Virus record (IMG/VR): IMGVR_UViG_3300025115_000029
Location: 1-38,732 of that record
Length of the DNA: 38,732 bases
DNA from: a virus
Strand: one strand, 5' to 3'
The notes beneath the pieces are model-generated. The model searched no databases. It was not told the DNA's origin and saw only the letters and a list, made by a program, of their open reading frames with translations. Position numbers and translations under genes: made by a program. The first letter of the stretch is position 1, and each line of letters opens with the position of its first letter. Shown here in pieces: positions 31,108-38,732 of the stretch.

Positions 31108-32805
31108 ATGGCATTAAAAGACACTGTAAAGGGCTTAATAGGAAAGCCTGAGAGGGAAAGTCAAGAACAGTATGACGAAACCTATTGGTTAGAATATGTA
31201 AACGCCAAGTTTGAGGAGAGTAAAAATTTCAGAAGTAGTAACATAGAAAGGCAGTGGTTTATTAATGACGCTTATTACAGGGGTTGGCATAATGTTAAGT
31301 ATAATAAAGAGACTGGAAAATTAAGTTGGGGTAGTAAAGACCCATTGGACTTTCAAATTAACCAGATATATTCAATTTGTAGGGCAATAAGGGGTGCAAT
31401 AACCAGAACACAACCTACTTGGGATGTGGACGCATTGCCTTATGCTACTGTAGACCCACAGGCCTCAAGGGTACTAGGCGAATACCTGGCCTTTGTTTAT
31501 GATAAACTACATATGAAGCACCTTGTTAAGAAGGCTGTTTTATTTGGATTATTGTACGGACAGGGAATATTTCAGTACGGTTATGATGCGGAAGAAGACG
31601 ATGGGGAAGGATTGCCCTGGATTCAGGTACTTGACCCATTTGATACATACATTGACCCTTATGCAAGGAGTGTTGACGACGCAAGGTATTTTATAAAGGT
31701 TATATCAAGACCAAAGGAAATAGTAGAAAAGAATCCTAATTACGATCAGAATGTTGTAAAGGAAATATCGACAACCTCAAAGACCTCTGAGAGTATGTAT
31801 AAGGAGTTAATCAATACAAACACGAATGATACAACAGCGACTGGTAACAACCTACTACTTCACGAGGCGTGGTGCGTTACAGAGGAGGGAATCAGGGTTA
31901 TAACTACTTGTGAGGGTAAAATACTGAGGAACGAAATAACAGAGTTTAAGAAACTACCTTTTGAAATATACTTCCCAGACGTGAATATGAATGAAATATA
32001 CGGTGAAGGTTGGGTTAAGAATCTTGTACCATTGAATAAGGCGCTTAATTACTTGGAGAGGGCGGTATTGGAGTACAATATTCTCTTTAGTAAGGGTAAG
32101 TATAAAACTGATGCAAATAGTGGAATAAAGATAATTAATAATAAAAATGGTCAGATATTAAGACACAAGCCAGGACACGACATACAACAAATGGACATGA
32201 AACCAATGAGTTCGACTCCTTTTAACCAGATAAGTAACATAAAGGATTATATGCAGAACATTGGTGCAGCACACGAGGCATTTATGGGTAAAGCACCTCA
32301 AGGAGTAACAGCAGGAACAGCCTTTGAGACTTTGGTTGCTAATGCTTATACTAACATTATAGACTTAATAGACAACCTTGCAGACACACTAGGAAGATTA
32401 GGTGAGGATATACTAGACTTAGGATACCAACACCAGTTAATAAGTAAACCATTTAGAACAGAAGGTGGAGATGTCTTCTCAGTTATTAGTGGTGCGGTAG
32501 AAGGACCTCCAGTTGATGCAATTCCAATACCTAAAAACCCAGAAGTGAAGGTTAAAATAACCAGTGGTATAAGTCATACTAAAGAAGGTAAGAGAGAAAT
32601 ACTAACAATGTTAAGAGGAGGCGGTGATATAAGTAGAAAGACATTACTACAGAATTTTGATATTGACCCAGAAGAAGAAACCCAGAGACTAATGGAAGAA
32701 AAAATGGAAATGGTAGAAATGGCACAAGCACAGGAGGCTATGATGGTCCCACCAGCACCGGAGGGTGTTGCACTAGAACAGCAAGTGCCAGAAGTACCTA
32801 TGTAA
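31108..32805 (+). CDS. Portal protein
   Basis: A 565-residue portal, the dodecameric ring at the packaging vertex. Features include a helical N-terminus, INQIYSICRAIRGAITRTQPTWDV, FGLLYGQGIFQYGYD, WIQVLDPFDTYIDPYA and a long central helix region (LERAVLEYNILFSKGKYK), then an acidic Met/Glu/Gln-rich tail. This series is usual in podoviral and related portals. It follows terminase (after the invaded methyltransferase) and precedes scaffold and capsid. Confidence 0.85.
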   Translation: MALKDTVKGLIGKPERESQEQYDETYWLEYVNAKFEESKNFRSSNIERQWFINDAYYRGWHNVKYNKETGKLSWGSKDPLDFQINQIYSICRAIRGAITRTQPTWDVDALPYATVDPQASRVLGEYLAFVYDKLHMKHLVKKAVLFGLLYGQGIFQYGYDAEEDDGEGLPWIQVLDPFDTYIDPYARSVDDARYFIKVISRPKEIVEKNPNYDQNVVKEISTTSKTSESMYKELINTNTNDTTATGNNLLLHEAWCVTEEGIRVITTCEGKILRNEITEFKKLPFEIYFPDVNMNEIYGEGWVKNLVPLNKALNYLERAVLEYNILFSKGKYKTDANSGIKIINNKNGQILRHKPGHDIQQMDMKPMSSTPFNQISNIKDYMQNIGAAHEAFMGKAPQGVTAGTAFETLVANAYTNIIDLIDNLADTLGRLGEDILDLGYQHQLISKPFRTEGGDVFSVISGAVEGPPVDAIPIPKNPEVKVKITSGISHTKEGKREILTMLRGGGDISRKTLLQNFDIDPEEETQRLMEEKMEMVEMAQAQEAMMVPPAPEGVALEQQVPEVPM

Positions 32806-32808
32806 AAA

Positions 32809-32854
32809 CTTGTGATTTTTGCGGAGGGGGTCTTCCTCGAACCCCCTTCACAAG
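32809..32854 (+). terminator. Two-part hairpin after the portal gene
   Basis: CTTGTGA (32809-32815) pairs with TCACAAG (32848-32854), and inside it AGGGGGT (32825-32831) pairs with ACCCCCT (32841-32847). There is no T-run after the stem, so it may be a processing or stability element rather than a true terminator. Confidence 0.55.
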
Positions 32855-32869
32855 GCTCATAAGTGCCTA

Positions 32870-32968
32870 TGCTATAATATAGTAGAGGTCACAAGCCTAT
32901 CGAGGAGGTTCTTTATATAATTTTATCCACCTAATCGACACTGAAGTCGTTAAAATGTAGGTATATTT
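32870..32968 (+). promoter_or_regulatory. Extended -10 promoter and long leader of the head genes
   Basis: TGCTATAAT (32870-32878), TCGAGG at 32900-32905, then a 63-nt stretch with a small CGAC/GTCG hairpin before the ATG at 32969. This is the longest leader in the window and precedes the genes needed in highest amount. Confidence 0.55.
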
Positions 32969-33721
32969 ATGGATAACGAGGTAAATGATGTAAACACAGT
33001 AGAGCAAACTACTGACTCCTCATCAGGGTTAGAACAAACAGCACCGGATACTAATATCTCTGCTGGAGGGCAGTCAAACACTCAAGTATCACAAGGTGAT
33101 GAAAATGTCGCGGATTCTTTAGAGGAAAAGAAGATTCCTTATGACAGGTTTCAAGAGAAGGTCACAGAGCTTAATCAAATGAAAGAGCAAATGGCCGAAC
33201 TCAAGGCTAAGGCAGAAATAGCGGATAGACTTAGTCAAGCTGTTAACCCTCAGGTAATTTCTCCTGAGCAACAAGCAAGACAAAGGCAATTAGACGCAGC
33301 CAGAAAAGAGCTTGAGCAAATGGGATATGTTGACAGGAGTACTGTTGACAGTTTAGTAGAGGAAAAGCTAAATGCGTACAAATGGCAAGAAAGGTTTGTC
33401 TCACAGATGGACCAACTTGGTAAAAAGTACACAGGTAAAGATGGGGGTCCTAAATTTGAAGCCGAGGAGGTTGCAAAGTTTATGGACGAGCAAATGCAAA
33501 AGGGAAATCAGATAACTGATCCCGAACTGGCATTTAAGCTAATGAATCTTGACCAGATAGCAGAGTCTAAAGCTAAAGCCCAGAAGTCAAGTACTTACAG
33601 TGAGGCCCCTGGAAAGCCGATTCATTCGGAAACAGACCAGAGGAAAGCTGATTTGGAAGCCGCAGCCAAGACTGGAAAAATGTCAGACTTCCTAAAGAAG
33701 TATGTGAATATTCCAGAGTAA
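32969..33721 (+). CDS. Scaffolding protein (head assembly)
   Basis: A 250-residue acidic protein: disordered Ser/Gln/Asn-rich N-terminus, central coiled coil (VTELNQMKEQMAELKAKA, QRQLDAARKELEQM) and a basic C-terminal helix (SDFLKKYVNI). It is placed directly before the major capsid gene. These are the usual features of phage scaffolds, which fold the capsid shell and are then lost. Confidence 0.75.
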   Translation: MDNEVNDVNTVEQTTDSSSGLEQTAPDTNISAGGQSNTQVSQGDENVADSLEEKKIPYDRFQEKVTELNQMKEQMAELKAKAEIADRLSQAVNPQVISPEQQARQRQLDAARKELEQMGYVDRSTVDSLVEEKLNAYKWQERFVSQMDQLGKKYTGKDGGPKFEAEEVAKFMDEQMQKGNQITDPELAFKLMNLDQIAESKAKAQKSSTYSEAPGKPIHSETDQRKADLEAAAKTGKMSDFLKKYVNIPE

Positions 33722-33750
33722 TCGAGGTTTTAATTTGATTTTTGGTAAAA
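33722..33750 (+). promoter_or_regulatory. TCGAGG leader of the major capsid gene
   Basis: TCGAGG (33722-33727) stands 23 nt before the ATG at 33751 and overlaps the scaffold stop. The sequence between is T/A-rich and contains no other ribosome-binding site. Confidence 0.5.
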
Positions 33751-34629
33751 ATGGCAAACTACACATCTTACAATGCCTTGGTAAACCATGAAGACCTAAC
33801 CGATGTCTTAGTAACAATGGGACAGATGAAGAACCCTATGTTCTCTAATCTTCCTAAAGTTAAGGCAAAGAATACACTTCATGAATGGCCAATAGACTCC
33901 TATGCATCAGCTGCAGACAATGCACAAATCGAAGGATTTACATATTCCTTTGCAGCACTAACCTCTCCAACAAGAGGTCAGAACTACACACAAATATTTG
34001 CTAAGGACGGTAAAGTCTCCAAAACTCAGAGAGCAGTTGACCCAGCAGGATACAAAGACGAGTATGCCTACCAGGTAGAGAAAGCTCTTAAAGAGATTGG
34101 TAGAGACATCGAAAAAGCACTTATTAACGGTAGTGCAGCAGGAAGCGGTGCAACAGGAACAGCAAGAACATTAAAAGGAATCCTAGCTTGGATAACCGAC
34201 AATGTTTCAACTGGAACTGGCACAGGCAGAGACATCACAGAAGCGGAATTTAACAGTCTTTTGGCTGATATTTATGCTGACGGTGGTGATCCTGACACAA
34301 TCTTACTTGCTCCTAAACAGAGAAATAAGATGGGAGACCTATTTGAGAACTCAAGGCAGTTCATAGACAATGTGAAGACCTTTACCTCTGCAATCGCAGT
34401 ATATGAATCAAACTTTGGTATGTTACAAGTTGTAAATGATATTCAAATGCCTAACTCACAGATTGCTGTGTTAGATACAAGCACTTGGAAGATTCCACAA
34501 CTTAGACCTGTAGCAAAGGATGAGACAGCTAAGGTTTCAGATGGTGATGGATTTGTTATTACTGGTGAGCTTACATTATCTTCTCACGCTGAGAAATATA
34601 ATGGTAAAATCACAGGATTAGCAAGTTAA
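33751..34629 (+). CDS. Major capsid protein (SU10/DUF5309-like)
   Basis: A 292-residue HK97-fold-type capsid protein matching the SU10-like group: NPMFSNLPKVKAKNTLHEWP, an EGFTYSFAALTSPTRGQNYTQIF segment (split by turns), KVSKTQRAVD, GRDIEKALINGSA and a C-terminal beta part (WKIPQLRP, GELTLSSHAEKYNG). I start at ATG 33751; an upstream in-frame TTG at 33742 is less likely. It is followed by a GC-rich UUCG hairpin. Confidence 0.88.
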   Translation: MANYTSYNALVNHEDLTDVLVTMGQMKNPMFSNLPKVKAKNTLHEWPIDSYASAADNAQIEGFTYSFAALTSPTRGQNYTQIFAKDGKVSKTQRAVDPAGYKDEYAYQVEKALKEIGRDIEKALINGSAAGSGATGTARTLKGILAWITDNVSTGTGTGRDITEAEFNSLLADIYADGGDPDTILLAPKQRNKMGDLFENSRQFIDNVKTFTSAIAVYESNFGMLQVVNDIQMPNSQIAVLDTSTWKIPQLRPVAKDETAKVSDGDGFVITGELTLSSHAEKYNGKITGLAS

Positions 34630-34641
34630 GTCTAGCAACAA

Positions 34642-34659
34642 GGGGGGCTTCGGCCCCCT
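34642..34659 (+). terminator. UUCG hairpin after the major capsid gene
   Basis: GGGGGGC-TTCG-GCCCCCT: a 7-bp stem with a UUCG tetraloop, 12 nt after the capsid stop. The T-run after it is short, so it may terminate only partly or protect the capsid mRNA end. Confidence 0.7.
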
Positions 34660-34683
34660 CTGTCTTAATTAAGAGGAAATATA

Positions 34684-35034
34684 ATGAGAAGAACCGAGGA
34701 TATACTAGAAACAATAGCTCCTAAAAACGAAAAGGAGCGTTTAATTTTCAGAGAAGCTATCAGTAATATACTTAGAAAGATTAATTCTCGTAATCTTATA
34801 GACGAGAATACTTTATTGTTTAAGGAAAATTATAAACAAAGAAAGTATGGTGGTGATGGGTTCTCTAATGATAGGGAAATGAGATTAGTTGCACTAATAC
34901 CTACAGAAATGGCAGAAATAGCCAAAAAGATATACGGAGATGATGTGATAATAAATAAAAAGAAGTTTAGGGAAGCGTTTGTTAAGGATGAACAGGGACA
35001 ATACTGTTTAACGGTAGACCCAAAGAGTATATAA
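34684..35034 (+). CDS. Hypothetical protein, 116 aa
   Basis: A helical, charged protein (EKERLIFREAISNILRKI, MRLVALIPTEMAEIAKKIYG). AGAGGA is 8 nt before the ATG. It stands between the capsid gene and a glycosyltransferase. No family recognised. Confidence 0.65.
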   Translation: MRRTEDILETIAPKNEKERLIFREAISNILRKINSRNLIDENTLLFKENYKQRKYGGDGFSNDREMRLVALIPTEMAEIAKKIYGDDVIINKKKFREAFVKDEQGQYCLTVDPKSI

Positions 35035-35051
35035 ATTAATCGAGGAAAATC

Positions 35052-36251
35052 ATGGAAAAGAGACTACTTAGAGTGTTATGGCTACCTGCTGATGATGGCG
35101 GTTGTGGTCATCATAGGATTAGGATGTTTGATGAAGCATTTAACAGGCTTAAACTGGCAGACAGTACACTACTTGACCCTAGAGAAGATGAAAAAGACGT
35201 TAGGGCGGCCATAGAGTATGCAGACGTAGTGGTTGGAAGACTTAATACTACCGAGTATATACGATTAATTAAACAAAACTGGCCTAATAAAGTGGTAGTT
35301 TTTGACCACGATGACAATACCCTAGAGCTTAAACCCACTAATCCTTCATACAAAGACTTTGGTACAGAGGATGTATGGGTTCCTATGGCTAATGTAAAAG
35401 AGACAGACTTCTACAAGAAAGCGTCAGTGGCGGTTAAACTTAAAATAGAGGAGAAACAGGCTATTCCATTGTGGGTTACAGGCATAACAGACGGGTTTAA
35501 CAGGTATGTTAATGTACAACAGCATATGAACCTATTGTTTGATTTGGCAGTGTGTACACTTGCAACCTCCCCAGTACAAAAATTAACAGAGTTGTGGGGT
35601 ATGTATGCTTCTAAGGTAGCAGTGATACCTAACTGTATTGATTTTAGGTACTATCCTGATGTTGAAGTTAAAAAGAAAAGAGAAAAAGGAGAGATTAGAA
35701 TAGGTTGGAACGGTGGAAGTAGCCATAGTGCGGACCTAAAAACTATAATTCCCTCAATTAAAAGACTTAAAGAGAAGCACAAGGGACTTAAATTAGTTAT
35801 ATGTGGTAGTTACTTCCCTGAATTGTTTGATAGTATGAAGGACATAGTAGAGTATCATCCTTGGACTAAATGGGAGGCAGCACCCTTTAGAATGAAGTTA
35901 CTTGATTTGGACATGGGGATAATACCCCTGGCTGATGATGAACACTTTAACGAATACAAGAGTGAACTTAAAATGATAGAGTTTGGGGCATTAAGAATCC
36001 CAATGATAGTCAAGGATCAGTTACCATACTCTCCATATATTAAGAAGGGAGAGAACTGTTTGGCTTACAAGACCCCAGAGGAGTTTGAAAAGTGTGTAGA
36101 ATTAATGATAGAAAAGAAAAATAAGCAGTCGATAATAGACAGTGCTTACGAATGGGTACTAAACCACAGGAATATTGACAAGATAGCCCCAGATGTAGTT
36201 AAAGTATACAAGGATTTACTTCCAGAGAAAACACAAAATCTCGTGGTATAA
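35052..36251 (+). CDS. GT-B fold glycosyltransferase (family 4-like)
   Basis: A 399-residue two-domain enzyme. The N-terminal half contains WLPADDGGCGHHRIRMFDEA, a family 4-like opening. The C-terminal half has IRIGWNGGSSHSADLKTI, LVICGSYFP, PFRMKLLDLDMGIIPLAD and the EX7E-type ending YKSELKMIEFGALRIPMI. GT4 enzymes use nucleotide sugars. Being placed inside the head-to-tail gene block, a capsid or tail protein is a plausible acceptor; a host glycan is the alternative. Gap to TCGAGG is 6 nt here. Confidence 0.85.
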   Translation: MEKRLLRVLWLPADDGGCGHHRIRMFDEAFNRLKLADSTLLDPREDEKDVRAAIEYADVVVGRLNTTEYIRLIKQNWPNKVVVFDHDDNTLELKPTNPSYKDFGTEDVWVPMANVKETDFYKKASVAVKLKIEEKQAIPLWVTGITDGFNRYVNVQQHMNLLFDLAVCTLATSPVQKLTELWGMYASKVAVIPNCIDFRYYPDVEVKKKREKGEIRIGWNGGSSHSADLKTIIPSIKRLKEKHKGLKLVICGSYFPELFDSMKDIVEYHPWTKWEAAPFRMKLLDLDMGIIPLADDEHFNEYKSELKMIEFGALRIPMIVKDQLPYSPYIKKGENCLAYKTPEEFEKCVELMIEKKNKQSIIDSAYEWVLNHRNIDKIAPDVVKVYKDLLPEKTQNLVV

Positions 36252-36292
36252 TTAAATAAGGAATCGAGGAACTTAATTTAGAATGTACTATA
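36244..36292 (+). promoter_or_regulatory. Extended -10 promoter with TCGAGG leader
   Basis: TGGTATAAT (36244-36252), 11 nt, TCGAGG (36264-36269), 23 nt, ATG 36293. It is homologous base by base over much of its length to the leader at 2940. Confidence 0.65.
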
Positions 36293-36952
36293 ATGACGTT
36301 TCTCGAAATGCAGACCAGGGTTGGCGAACTTATAAACCAGGATGTAACAACCGACAACCTCACAGTTACCAAAACAGAAATCAAGGCCAATCTTAATAGG
36401 GGTTATCAAAAGGTGGTTAATCGTATTGCCTCTTTGGCTCAGGATTATTATGTGAGACTTTCTAAGGCTAACCTAGCTGCTAATCAGAGCCTCTACGGGC
36501 TTCCTAATGACTTCAGGCGTATGATAAGAGTAGAGATAGGTCCAGAGTCCTCTGACACAAGGTATAAGGCTTTTAGGGTTGATACAAATGCTTATGGAGA
36601 CCCTGTTGACGAATATATAGACCCAACGAATCCACAATACAGTATTAGGGGAAAGAATATAGAACTTAAACCGACTCCGGCAACTGCGGTAACGAACGGG
36701 TTGTGGATGTATTATGTTGAAACAGTTAATGATTTAAGTGATAACGATGATATACCTAATTTACCACCAGAGTTTAGTGATTTACCGGTAGAATATGCGG
36801 TAGCCAAGGCTAAGGCAAGGCTTGGGTTAATGGATGAGGCACAAATGCACTTGGCCGAATTTTATAGGGAATTGGAAGAAATGACGGGGGTTTTGGTGAA
36901 TAGTAACAGTGATGATCCTGAACAGGTGGTTGTGAGAGATACTTATTTTTAA
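36293..36952 (+). CDS. Head-tail adaptor (connector) protein
   Basis: A 219-residue protein with a helical start (FLEMQTRVGELINQD, IKANLNRGYQKVVNRIASL), a beta-rich middle and a helical end (FSDLPVEYAVAKAKARLGL, ELEEMTGVLV). This plan is typical of adaptors that join portal and tail in podoviruses and related phages (P22 gp4-like). It follows the head genes and leads the tail genes under its own promoter. Confidence 0.7.
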   Translation: MTFLEMQTRVGELINQDVTTDNLTVTKTEIKANLNRGYQKVVNRIASLAQDYYVRLSKANLAANQSLYGLPNDFRRMIRVEIGPESSDTRYKAFRVDTNAYGDPVDEYIDPTNPQYSIRGKNIELKPTPATAVTNGLWMYYVETVNDLSDNDDIPNLPPEFSDLPVEYAVAKAKARLGLMDEAQMHLAEFYRELEEMTGVLVNSNSDDPEQVVVRDTYF

Positions 36953-36962
36953 TGTTCTTTAA

Positions 36963-37286
36963 ATGACAAACTGGACAGAGGTTGAAGATGTTAAAACAAA
37001 CTGGGGCAGTGGTCAAAGGGGGTATAGGCTAACCACGTTGGATGGTAGGATTTTAACAACACAAGACGAAAGGTATTTAACAAGAGAGGGTGTTACTACT
37101 GATTTTAGTGAAGTGGGAGACTCAACTGAAAGATATATTCCGTTTGGTGTAGGGTTAAAAATAGCAACAGAAGAGTTTAACTGGATTTTAACGGAGGATA
37201 AACAGGTTAGAATGGTACACAGTAGGACTAATTATAGTGAAGTCGAGGACGTAATTACAGATTATATTAAAGTAGAAGACGCATGA
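36963..37286 (+). CDS. Small tail-associated protein with internal repeats
   Basis: A 107-residue protein with repeated (T/S)EVEDV segments (WTEVEDVKTNW near the start, YSEVEDVITDYIKVEDA at the end) and a related DFSEVGDS. The final codons overlap the next fibre gene. Tail structure is inferred from position. Confidence 0.6.
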   Translation: MTNWTEVEDVKTNWGSGQRGYRLTTLDGRILTTQDERYLTREGVTTDFSEVGDSTERYIPFGVGLKIATEEFNWILTEDKQVRMVHSRTNYSEVEDVITDYIKVEDA

Positions 37287-37993
37287 GTGAATTAGAAACA
37301 ACATTATTAGAATTAACAACAGCCACGGCAGTTAGTGAAACCGAGGATTATATTCCTATGGTGGATGTAAGTGATACAACTGAGAGTGCAGACGGGACTA
37401 CTAAAAAGGCTACAGTTAGAAAGATATTAAAAGACAAGGCTCTACCAAGTGGGGATATAGTAGGAACAAGTGATGAACAGACTTTAAGTAATAAGATCTT
37501 GGATGATAGCAATAATGTAGTAGAGGTACTCAAAAAGGTTTACCCAATAGGTTGTATTTATACTTCTACTATAAGCACTAACCCAAATACATTGTTTGGT
37601 TTTGGTACTTGGAGTGCATTTGGAAGTGGTAGAACATTGGTGGGGGTCGATACTGGGGATGGAGATTTTGACAGTGTGGAAGAAACAGGTGGTGCAAAGA
37701 CACACACCTTAACAGAAGGGGAAATGCCAGAACATACCCATATTCAAAATGCACATACCCACACACAAAATGCACACAACCATCAAATTACAGTTAGGAG
37801 TGGGGTATCAGCGGGTAACGATTACCCACAGGGAACATCAAGTGGAACAGGGTCTAACAGTATAAGTGCAAACAGTGCGGCTACGGCAGTTAACCAAAAC
37901 ACTACCGCAGTTAACCAAAACACGGGTGGTGGAGAGGCACATAACAACCTCCAACCCTATATAACGGTTTATTTCTATAAGCGTCAAAATTGA
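37283..37993 (+). CDS. Short tail fibre with His-rich tip
   Basis: A 236-residue protein. Residues 1-50 share the docking domain of the collagen-like fibre. The C-terminal part has YPIGCIYTS, FGFGTWSAFGSGRTLVGVD and EMPEHTHIQNAHTHTQNAHNHQ, the HxH series that binds metal ions inside trimeric fibre tips (as in T4 long-fibre-type proteins and tail-collar domains), ending in LQPYITVYFYKR. It would be a second receptor-binding fibre beside the collagen-like one. Confidence 0.8.
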   Translation: MSELETTLLELTTATAVSETEDYIPMVDVSDTTESADGTTKKATVRKILKDKALPSGDIVGTSDEQTLSNKILDDSNNVVEVLKKVYPIGCIYTSTISTNPNTLFGFGTWSAFGSGRTLVGVDTGDGDFDSVEETGGAKTHTLTEGEMPEHTHIQNAHTHTQNAHNHQITVRSGVSAGNDYPQGTSSGTGSNSISANSAATAVNQNTTAVNQNTGGGEAHNNLQPYITVYFYKRQN

Positions 37994-38037
37994 TGAAATA
38001 TTGTAAAATATGTAAAAAAGAATTTAACTTTCTATAA
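37993..38037 (+). other. 14-codon CxxC fragment between the two fibre genes
   Basis: The frame MKYCKICKKEFNFL starts on the preceding stop (TGATG). CKICKKEF resembles the start of the HNH protein at 28729 (CPICKKEF). It may be the remnant of an HNH gene once inserted between the fibres, or chance. Confidence 0.25.
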
Positions 38038-38046
38038 AAGAACAGC

Positions 38047-38732
38047 ATGAGTAGAGAAGAAAAAACAATAACAGAATTAGAATTAAATCCTACAGTTAGT
38101 GTAGACAGAGACAACGACCTGATAATGATGGTGGATGTTGATGATACTTCTATGAGTGAGTATGGAACTTCTAAGAAAGTTAAAGTAGAAGCATTTATAG
38201 GTGATAAGGGAGATATTGGAAGTACTGGACCAACCGGACCGACCGGTGTAACTGGACCCCAAGGTTTACAAGGTGATAAGGGAAGTACAGGAGCCACAGG
38301 TCCTACAGGAAGTCAAGGTATACAGGGAAACACAGGACCAACTGGAAATACTGGGCCAACTGGTGCAGACTCTACGGTGGCAGGGCCAACAGGTCCCACT
38401 GGTAGCCAAGGAAATACGGGTTCAACTGGACCAACGGGTCCAACTGGTGCAGATTCTACAGTTGAGGGTCCTACGGGCCCCACAGGGCCTCAGGGAGCAC
38501 AAGGAGAGGTAGGTGTAACAGGACCAACTGGAAATCAGGGAACCCAGGGTGCCACGGGTAGTACTGGACCAACGGGGCCAATTGGACCTACTGGAAGTCA
38601 AGGAGAACAAGGTATAACAGGGCCCACTGGTGCTAAAGGAGACCAGGGAGATACTGGAGCCACCGGTTCTCAGGGTATTCAAGGACCTACCGGTGCTAAA
38701 GGAGATACTGGTTCTACAGGTCCCACAGGGGC
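38047..38732 (+). CDS. Collagen-like tail fibre, N-terminal part (continues at base 3)
   Basis: Start ATG at 38047 follows an A-rich spacer after the preceding fibre gene. Residues 1-50 form a non-collagen head ([26 protein letters not shown]) that aligns with the N-terminus of the neighbouring fibre at 37283 (TLLELTTA, MVDVSDTTE, GTTKKATVR); this is probably the domain docking fibres on the tail. Collagen-like Gly-X-Y repeats begin near residue 52 and run through the end of the window into base 1. The window end is an assembly break and not a real truncation: the last 127 bases recur at the start in the matching frame. Confidence 0.9.
   Translation, partial: MSREEKTITELELNPTVSVDRDNDLIMMVDVDDTSMSEYGTSKKVKVEAFIGDKGDIGSTGPTGPTGVTGPQGLQGDKGSTGATGPTGSQGIQGNTGPTGNTGPTGADSTVAGPTGPTGSQGNTGSTGPTGPTGADSTVEGPTGPTGPQGAQGEVGVTGPTGNQGTQGATGSTGPTGPIGPTGSQGEQGITGPTGAKGDQGDTGATGSQGIQGPTGAKGDTGSTGPTG
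38606..38732. repeat. Terminal direct repeat, right copy (assembly overlap)
   Basis: This is the exact second copy of bases 1-127. Removing one copy gives a 38,605 bp circle. The biological ends of the packaged DNA are not visible here. Confidence 0.9.

Noticed and set aside
38200-38732. CRISPR array or tandem repeat array in the fibre region
   Set aside because: The periodicity is 9 nt with codon logic (Gly-X-Y); there are no constant repeats with unique spacers and no cas genes.

Overview
The window looks like a complete circular assembly of a short-tailed (podovirus-type) dsDNA phage. Bases 1-127 are repeated exactly at 38606-38732, so the molecule closes on itself at 38,605 bp, and one collagen-like fibre gene runs across the join. 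All genes I accept lie on the + strand. Virion genes include terminase, portal, scaffold, an SU10-like major capsid protein, head-tail adaptor, beta-rich tail proteins, large internal (ejection) proteins and fibres. There is no tape-measure gene, integrase, repressor, polymerase, helicase or primase, so replication probably relies on the host. The code is standard (TGG for Trp; TAA, TAG and TGA as stops). The host cannot be fixed: TTGACA/TATAAT promoters, low GC, mixed use of Shine-Dalgarno-led and SD-less starts, an anaerobic-type NrdD fragment and ribitol-phosphate genes suggest an anaerobic low-GC or candidate-phyla bacterium, but this is inference.

Layout, starting from the fibre. The fibre (38047 through the join to 1883) is followed by two tiny genes and a GT2 glycosyltransferase (2086). 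Next come tail genes (2988-5812), a LysM virion protein (5866), coiled-coil and ejection proteins (6563-11259, the last ending in a probable ADP-ribosyltransferase domain), and a glycan cassette (11295-14907). That cassette holds a DUF616-like transferase, a GT2, a LicD/FKRP-like transferase, a Bcs1/TarIJ-like CDP-ribitol synthase and a SAM methyltransferase. Lysis genes follow (14938-16371), then a metallophosphoesterase and HNH gene, and a free-standing NrdD glycyl-radical domain (18193). The middle region (18.4-26.9 kb) has two long structured non-coding RNAs, a replisome-organizer-like protein with an A/C-rich possible origin, a PD-(D/E)XK-like nuclease, many translationally coupled microproteins, a membrane-anchored muramidase-like protein, YopX, a zincin, a NinG-like HNH and an RmlB-like dehydratase. 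Packaging and head genes occupy 26.97-34.6 kb. A DNA methyltransferase there has been invaded twice by HNH genes. A GT4 glycosyltransferase (35052), adaptor (36293) and tail fibres close the circle.

Three themes stand out. First, glycan chemistry: four glycosyltransferases, CDP-ribitol synthesis, a LicD-type transferase and an RmlB homologue accompany a Thr-rich collagen-like fibre, suggesting decoration of the virion or remodelling of the host surface. Second, transcription: extended -10 promoters (TGRTATAAT) sit at module boundaries. One class places the start codon 5-6 nt after the -10 (predicted leaderless mRNAs); another carries a TCGAGG element 22-24 nt before the ATG of virion genes. 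Third, mobile DNA: five HNH genes, two of them embedded in the methyltransferase and each with its own consensus promoter. No database search was possible; family assignments rest on motifs read in the sequence.
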